Source of the DNA: JAIBAI01 sp044238875 | GTDB lineage: Bacteria > Bacteroidota > Bacteroidia > M30B66 | Direction of reading: 5' to 3' | DNA length: 10,044 nt | NCBI GenBank assembly: GCA_044238875.1 | Contig: JBIICM010000087.1 | Coordinates: 1 to 10,044, forward strand | In this document: positions 5,665 to 10,044 of the stretch, piece by piece | How the letters are laid out: each line of letters opens with the position of its first letter | Position numbering within the stretch: the stretch's first letter is position 1 | Notes under the pieces: generated by a model | What the model was told of the DNA's origin: nothing | Seen by the model: the letters and a program-made list of their open reading frames with translations, nothing else | The model's database searches: none | Program-made: the position numbers and the translations under genes

Positions 5665-7206
5665 TCAGTGCATCAGTGAAACTTTATTATCAGCGCCAAT
5701 GATAAATTGTAATGTTTTTTTATCGTCAGGGTTATCGGAATCGACCTGCATCTCAAAGGTTTCGCCGAATTTCAGCCAGCGATACCTGATATGCTTTACA
5801 TTTTCGAGCGTGGTGATCAGGGGATTTCCGACGGCTACTTTCCCGGCACTTTCAACCCGCTGACCTATATTGAAAATAGGGTATCCGCTTTTTTTATCCA
5901 GTTTCTGAATATAAACATATTCATCGGCTGTTTTGCCTAATGGGCCCCAACCCATTGGGTCAACCGGCTCGAAATCATAAAGTACAGCAGCAACACTACC
6001 ATCTTTCAGCTTGAATATACTGTTTACAAAATCGCCCGGCTCATCATGCAGGAAGCGGTATTCCTTTGAACTGAGCGTTACTGAGTCACCTATCATAAAA
6101 TAAATTTCATGCTGTTTAAAAGCGGACAAGTCTTCGTATTCTATATCAAGCCTACCCCATGTAACTTCCGCACCAGGTTCTGCAGAGCGGTATGTTATGC
6201 GGGAAGAAAAAAAATTATATTCAACCAGACCGGCATCCGACATCATTTCGGGCGCATAGATAATGGAGCCGTTTGAATAGTAATAGGGCTTCCAGGTACC
6301 TTCTGAACGAATGGCAGAAAGGCGCATGTTCATTTTTTTGATAACAGCTTCGGGAACGGTATTTAAGCGGATATTGAGTGGAAAAGGAAATTCTGCCTTG
6401 TTAAAGTAAAATGGACGGGCGTAGTAATTGTTTTTTGCACTACTCAGCCACTGCTTTACAGGTGCATTTTTCTTGTCGGCATCATGCACCTGCACGGCAA
6501 ACCGGATCTCATTCATGGAAAAAGGCACGCCGAAAAGCAAACAGGAATTATGCAGCGCAATCCTTATTTTGTATCCCTCTTCGGTTGGCACAGCCTTGTA
6601 TTTCAAATTTCCCGAAAGGTCATCAAAAGGGAAGAGCTGCTCCTCCAAATATTTGTATTTATCACGGTTAAGCTGAACCGGGGCGCGGTTATCAGCAAAA
6701 CAGGCGAAGCTTGAAATTCCGTAAAATACATTTTCCTTTCTCAGCATATTTCCTGGTGGCACTGAGGTCTGAAGCCATTCGAGCGTTGACGGATTACGGA
6801 TTTTACCCTCCGCCGGATAGTCGCCCAGTTTAAGAAAGCGCTCAAGATCAGCGTTGTCAGTTGATTCGATTGAATTTCTGAAGATGCGCGATTTTTCTCT
6901 GTCCCTTGCATCTGAAACTAGAAAATCACTGAAATCGCATTCATGAAATCCGAACCAGATTTCAACATGGTCGCTGGCAGGCGCATCCGTGCCCGACATC
7001 ACCTTATCATCTTTAACGTTCAGTTCAAATATAACCGAGTCAGGAGTTATAAAACCCCTTAATGACGCTGAAAGATCCTTTTTCTTTGGCAGCTCTTTAT
7101 CAGGTGCCGGAAAAAGTTCGTTCAGGCTGATGATCTGATGGGATTGTGCAAAAAGTGCCGGAATTTGAAAGAGAAAAAGACATAGTAGTAAGTAAAAAAT
7201 TCTCAT
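5665..7206 (-). CDS. Secreted protein with probable CBM9/DOMON-like domain, function unknown
   Basis: I do not recognise a specific family for this 513-residue protein. A clear signal peptide (1-20, ending ALFA, then QSHQ) indicates export; there is no lipobox and no later membrane helix. Residues about 45-245 show the pattern of a CBM9-like (DOMON-type) beta-sandwich. One half is DSVIFELNVKDDKV followed by SDHVEIWFGF, and a later half is GYKIRIALHNSCLLFGVPFS followed by IRFAVQVHDADKK; between them is a charged insert (about 95-200). Such domains often bind sugars or haem, but no ligand residues can be named here. The C-terminal ~240 residues are rich in beta-prone, aromatic stretches and carry no known motif or sorting signal that I can see. 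It starts 17 bases after the PurF-like stop, so it is probably co-transcribed with a purine gene, an unexplained pairing. The ATG start is well supported by the signal peptide. Confidence 0.7.
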   Translation of the reverse strand: MRIFYLLLCLFLFQIPALFAQSHQIISLNELFPAPDKELPKKKDLSASLRGFITPDSVIFELNVKDDKVMSGTDAPASDHVEIWFGFHECDFSDFLVSDARDREKSRIFRNSIESTDNADLERFLKLGDYPAEGKIRNPSTLEWLQTSVPPGNMLRKENVFYGISSFACFADNRAPVQLNRDKYKYLEEQLFPFDDLSGNLKYKAVPTEEGYKIRIALHNSCLLFGVPFSMNEIRFAVQVHDADKKNAPVKQWLSSAKNNYYARPFYFNKAEFPFPLNIRLNTVPEAVIKKMNMRLSAIRSEGTWKPYYYSNGSIIYAPEMMSDAGLVEYNFFSSRITYRSAEPGAEVTWGRLDIEYEDLSAFKQHEIYFMIGDSVTLSSKEYRFLHDEPGDFVNSIFKLKDGSVAAVLYDFEPVDPMGWGPLGKTADEYVYIQKLDKKSGYPIFNIGQRVESAGKVAVGNPLITTLENVKHIRYRWLKFGETFEMQVDSDNPDDKKTLQFIIGADNKVSLMH

Positions 7207-7223
7207 ATTTTTCTAAAATTAGG

Positions 7224-9125
7224 TTAGTAAGCACGTTCATTCACTTTGTTATAGTAATTTATAAAAGCCCTGTTGACTACCCGGTTACCGCCCGGGGTTG
7301 GGTAATTGCCTGAAAAGTACCAGTCGCCTGTGTGGCCTGGAATGGCGCTGTGAAGGTTTCCGAGTTTCTGGAAAATAACTTGTACCTTAGTTTCAATTCC
7401 TTCGGGAGTGACAAGTTCTGCAATTTTTTCGGAAATTTCTTCGTCGCTGAAGGGCTCGTAAATGCGGGTAACCACATTGCGTATTTCCTCTTTGGCCAGA
7501 CTGTCCTGAGCAATACACTGTTCATATACTTCATCTACCAGGAAGAGGGTATCGTGCCTGCGGTGCAGTTCAATGGCTGCCTGAAAAGCAATAAAGTCGC
7601 CCAGTTTGGCCATGTCAATGCCATAACAATCGGGATATCGGATTTGCGGCGCTGATGAAACTACAATGATTTTTTTGGGGTGAAGCCGGTCGAGCATTTT
7701 TAAAATGCTTTGTTTGAGCGTCGTGCCGCGAACAATCGAATCATCCATAATCACCAGGGTATCAATCTGGTTTCTTACGATTCCATAGGTTACATCATAT
7801 ACATGTGCCACCATTTCGTCGCGGTGAATATCATCTGTGATGAAGGTTCTGATTTTCACATCCTTAATGGCAATTTTTTCGGTGCGGATTTTTGTGCTCA
7901 GAATTTTATCAAGGTTTTCGCTGAGCGCTGCTCCGTCAAGGGTCCTTATCTGCCGTGCCTTCTCACCATCAAGCCAGCTGTTGAGGCCTTCGGTAAGACC
8001 GTAAAAAGCTGTTTCTGCCGTATTGGGAATGTATGAAAAAACGGTGTTTTCAAGGTCGTAATTTACGGCTTCAAGTACCTGGTCGGAAAGCATCCGGCCA
8101 AGCGCTTTTCTTTCAAGATAAATGTCTTTATCACTGCCTCTTGAAAAATAAATGCGTTCAAACGAGCAGCTCGTCCGCACCTTGGGCTCCCTGATAACCG
8201 GCAAGGTTACCTCACCGTTTTTTTTAATCACAAGCGCATGGCCGGGCTGGAGTTCCTGAATTTTCCCGATTTGTGTATTAAAAACAGTTTGTAAAACAGG
8301 GCGTTCAGATGCAGCTGCCACAAATTCATCGGTATGCAGAAAGAAGCAGGGCCTTATGCCATTGGGATCACGCATCACAAAAGCATCACCGTGGCCCAGC
8401 ATGCCGGTAATCACATAACCGCCATCGAAACGCTTGGATGCCTGCCGCAGTATCTCCGCTACATCAATATTTTTGGCTATCAGTTTCGATATTTCGGCAT
8501 TGGCATGTCCTTTACGTTTAAATTCCCTGAAGAGCCGCTCGTTTTCTACATCCAGAAAGTGACCGATCTTTTCAAGTACGGTTACCGTGTCGGCCATCTC
8601 CTTGGGATGTTGGCCCAGGTCTACCAGCTGTTGAAATTGTTCATCAACATTGGTCAGGTTGAAATTACCGGCAATCACCAGATTACGGCTCATCCAGTTG
8701 TTCTGCCTTAGGAAGGGATGACAGTTCTCAATGCTGTTTTTACCATAGGTGCCATAGCGCAGATGCCCCATCAGCAACTCACCAATAAATGGATGGTGCT
8801 CTTTCAGGTATTCAGTATCCTTGAATTTTTCAGGGTGGTCGCGTCGTATCTCCTCGTAATAGCTGTTGAGCTTTTCAAAAATATCTTTCAGCGGCTGCGC
8901 TGCGTTTGAGCGGTAGCGGCCTATATAACGTTTGCCGGGTTCAACATCAAACTTGATACAAGCCACACCGGCGCCATCCTGTCCGCGGTTATGCTGTTTC
9001 TCCATCAGCAGGTTGAGCTTGTTGAGCGCATACCTTGCTGAACCGTATTTTTGTCTGTAATAATCGAGAGGTTTGAGCAGGCGGATGAGCACGATGCCGC
9101 ACTCATGTTTGATTTGTTCGCTCAT
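7224..9125 (-). CDS. Long-form amidophosphoribosyltransferase (PurF-like)
   Basis: PurF makes 5-phosphoribosylamine from PRPP and glutamine, the first step of purine synthesis, in the cytoplasm. The N-terminal glutaminase half shows the nucleophile C9 (HECGI), which would require removal of an 8-residue propeptide. It also shows NRGQDGAG (47-54 region), HLRYGTYG (121-128) and RDPNGIRP (252-259). The phosphoribosyltransferase half has CSFERIYFSRG (320-330), RTFIT (426-430) and the PRPP loop DDSIVRGTT (461-469). At 633 residues it is ~130-150 longer than E. coli or B. subtilis PurF; extra sequence lies near 15-40, 75-115 and 380-425, plus a longer C-terminus. The usual AHNGN oxyanion motif reads AGNFN (152-156). 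The C-terminal cysteines that hold the B. subtilis 4Fe-4S cluster are absent (DWYFSGNYPT). I recall similar long proteins in Bacteroidota, so it may be the phylum's main PurF or a paralogue; the symbol is left empty for that reason. Confidence 0.85.
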   Translation of the reverse strand: MSEQIKHECGIVLIRLLKPLDYYRQKYGSARYALNKLNLLMEKQHNRGQDGAGVACIKFDVEPGKRYIGRYRSNAAQPLKDIFEKLNSYYEEIRRDHPEKFKDTEYLKEHHPFIGELLMGHLRYGTYGKNSIENCHPFLRQNNWMSRNLVIAGNFNLTNVDEQFQQLVDLGQHPKEMADTVTVLEKIGHFLDVENERLFREFKRKGHANAEISKLIAKNIDVAEILRQASKRFDGGYVITGMLGHGDAFVMRDPNGIRPCFFLHTDEFVAAASERPVLQTVFNTQIGKIQELQPGHALVIKKNGEVTLPVIREPKVRTSCSFERIYFSRGSDKDIYLERKALGRMLSDQVLEAVNYDLENTVFSYIPNTAETAFYGLTEGLNSWLDGEKARQIRTLDGAALSENLDKILSTKIRTEKIAIKDVKIRTFITDDIHRDEMVAHVYDVTYGIVRNQIDTLVIMDDSIVRGTTLKQSILKMLDRLHPKKIIVVSSAPQIRYPDCYGIDMAKLGDFIAFQAAIELHRRHDTLFLVDEVYEQCIAQDSLAKEEIRNVVTRIYEPFSDEEISEKIAELVTPEGIETKVQVIFQKLGNLHSAIPGHTGDWYFSGNYPTPGGNRVVNRAFINYYNKVNERAY

Positions 9126-9145
9126 TGTTGATTCCTGTCAAAATG

Positions 9146-9179
9146 CAAAGTTAATGCGAAATATTTTGCTGCTGCCAAA
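9146..9179 (-). promoter_or_regulatory. Promoter for the PurF-like gene
   Basis: On the minus strand TAACTTTG (9153-9146) matches the -7 box TAnnTTTG exactly. TTTG (9179-9176) lies 22 bases upstream, slightly more than the usual ~19-21. Transcription would begin near 9139 and leave a ~14-base leader before ATG 9125, a common layout in this phylum. Confidence 0.55.
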
Positions 9180-9203
9180 CTTTCAGGGAATATAAATGAG
9201 CAG

Positions 9204-9307
9204 CCTGATTATCAATACAATTAGGTTGCAATCCTTCCGGCAGACAGCCAATTCCTCATCTGATTAGCGATTAGTAATACATTTGCGCCGGCAAAACCTG
9301 ATAATCA
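9204..9307. repeat. Paired near-palindromes CCTGATWATCA in the divergent intergenic region
   Basis: CCTGATTATCA (9204-9214) and CCTGATAATCA (9297-9307) differ only at the central base. Each contains the 9-base palindrome TGAT-W-ATCA. Their starts are 93 bases apart, close to nine turns of DNA, so a bound protein pair would face the same side. Between them is a tandem GATTAGC-GATTAG (9262-9274) that shares the half-site TGATTA. One copy lies ~25 bases upstream of the PurF-like -33 box and the other ~70 bases before the start of the dehydrogenase gene. Operator function is inferred. Confidence 0.4.
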
Positions 9308-9327
9308 TGCATTTTACTCTTTTTAGC

Positions 9328-9334
9328 TAATTTG
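9328..9334 (+). promoter_or_regulatory. Weak -7-like element before the dehydrogenase gene
   Basis: TAATTTG (followed by CAGG) is one base shorter than the consensus TAnnTTTG, and no TTTG occurs at the proper distance upstream. It is the best candidate between the divergent genes on this strand, about 40 bases before ATG 9375. Confidence 0.2.
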
Positions 9335-9374
9335 CAGGTGTACCCCCAGGAGCTGTAATACAACTTAAATTTCT

Positions 9375-10044
9375 ATGCGCAATATAATTGTTTTGGGTGG
9401 CGGAATGGTCGGAAGTGCAATGGCCATTGACTTATCGTCATCTCATGAGGTAACATTGGCCGATATTAGTCAGTCAGCATTACAGAAGGCTAAGCTAAAA
9501 TGCAGTAAACTTCAAACGATTCAGCTGGATGTTGCCCAGGCCGGAGGCCTTCAATCTGCCCTGCAACCTTTTGATCTTGTAATCTGCGCCGTTCCGGGCT
9601 TTATGGGCTTTAACACACTGAAAAGTATTATTGAGGCCGGAAAAAACTGTATTGATATTTCATTTTTCCCTGAAAATGCCTCCGCGCTGAATGAACTTGC
9701 TATTGAGAAAGGGGTTACCGCAATTGTTGATTGTGGTGTTGCGCCTGGCATGGATAACATCATCCTGGGATATTACAATGAGCTGCTTGAGATCTCCGAT
9801 TTTGAATGTTTGGTGGGTGGCCTGCCAAAAGCAAGAAAATGGCCATTCAATTACAAGGCGCCATTTTCTCCGGTTGATGTAATTGAAGAATACACGCGGC
9901 CTGCAAGGTTTGTTGAGAACGGACATCTGGTGGTAAGAGATGCCCTCAGTGACCTTGAACATGTTGAATTTAAACAGGTGGGTACGCTTGAATCATTTAA
10001 CAGTGACGGGCTGAGGTCTCTGATTGAAACCATGCCCCATATTC
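9375..10044 (+). CDS. Saccharopine / lysine 6-dehydrogenase family oxidoreductase, 5' part
   Basis: The gene runs off the right edge; 223 codons are visible without a stop. An N-terminal Rossmann fold is clear: MRNIIVLGGGMVGSAMA has the dinucleotide-binding glycines at 8-10 and 13, and D30 ends the second strand (TLADIS), which usually favours NAD(H) over NADP(H). Family motifs follow: CAVPG (71-75), DCGVAPGMDNIILGYY (119-134), VGGLP (147-151), an FNYKAPFSPVDVIEEYTRPA stretch (158-177) and VGTLESFNSDG (202-212). The run of motifs recalls Geobacillus lysine 6-dehydrogenase (oxidising the lysine side chain) more than yeast saccharopine reductase. A role in lysine breakdown or in polyamine/amino-acid metabolism is therefore likely but not settled. 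ATG 9375 gives the normal distance to the glycine motif; no Shine-Dalgarno sequence is obvious. It is transcribed divergently from the PurF-like gene. Confidence 0.85.
   Translation, partial: MRNIIVLGGGMVGSAMAIDLSSSHEVTLADISQSALQKAKLKCSKLQTIQLDVAQAGGLQSALQPFDLVICAVPGFMGFNTLKSIIEAGKNCIDISFFPENASALNELAIEKGVTAIVDCGVAPGMDNIILGYYNELLEISDFECLVGGLPKARKWPFNYKAPFSPVDVIEEYTRPARFVENGHLVVRDALSDLEHVEFKQVGTLESFNSDGLRSLIETMPHI

Noticed and set aside
8334..8711. Plus-strand open frame of 125 codons
   Set aside because: It lies wholly opposite the conserved PurF-like coding sequence and has no motif, promoter or ribosome site of its own.
9660..9962. Minus-strand open frames opposite the dehydrogenase gene
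   Set aside because: The plus-strand frame runs unbroken from 9375 to the window end with Rossmann and family motifs, so these are shadows.

Overview
The window looks like chromosomal DNA of a member of the Bacteroidota. The evidence is a family S46 dipeptidyl-peptidase, a long-form amidophosphoribosyltransferase of a type I associate with this phylum, almost no Shine-Dalgarno sequences, and TAnnTTTG-type -7 promoter boxes. Base composition and codon use look fairly even across the genes. Genus cannot be told from this sequence.

Layout. The left edge (1-304) is the C-terminal end of an IS1380-family transposase, so an insertion sequence runs off the window. A plus-strand metal-handling block follows: a YgdQ-like TerC membrane protein (494-1189), then a two-gene unit of a YtfE/ScdA (RIC)-like di-iron hemerythrin protein (1340-2089) and a non-haem ferritin (2098-2625) only 8 bases downstream. 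Ferritin converges with a minus-strand pair read right to left: a secreted DPP7-type S46 peptidase (5534-3351) and a membrane-anchored transglutaminase-like protein (3346-2636), which starts at TTG 4 bases after the peptidase stop. A second minus-strand pair lies further right: the long PurF-like protein (9125-7224) and, 17 bases on, a secreted protein with a probable CBM9/DOMON-like domain (7206-5665). A 249-base divergent region (9126-9374) separates this from a plus-strand saccharopine/lysine 6-dehydrogenase-family gene (9375 onward), which is cut by the window end.

How the genes may work together. RIC-like protein and ferritin plausibly form an iron repair and storage unit under oxidative or nitrosative stress, with TerC (manganese or other metal export) next door. 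The S46 peptidase feeds dipeptides from extracellular peptides to the cell, and the transglutaminase-like gene appears translationally tied to it. The PurF-like and CBM9-like pair has no obvious functional link.

The gene content is mostly recognisable, and I see no clearly new multi-gene system. The best leads are the loss of the N-terminal Cys-Cys pair in an otherwise complete RIC protein, the altered oxyanion motif and inserts of the PurF-like enzyme, and two sets of short intergenic repeats: three copies of ATTTTTACC before the RIC gene, and two near-palindromic CCTGATWATCA copies 93 bases apart in the divergent region. No rRNA, tRNA, CRISPR array or riboswitch was recognised, and no stretch without a gene exceeds 300 bases.
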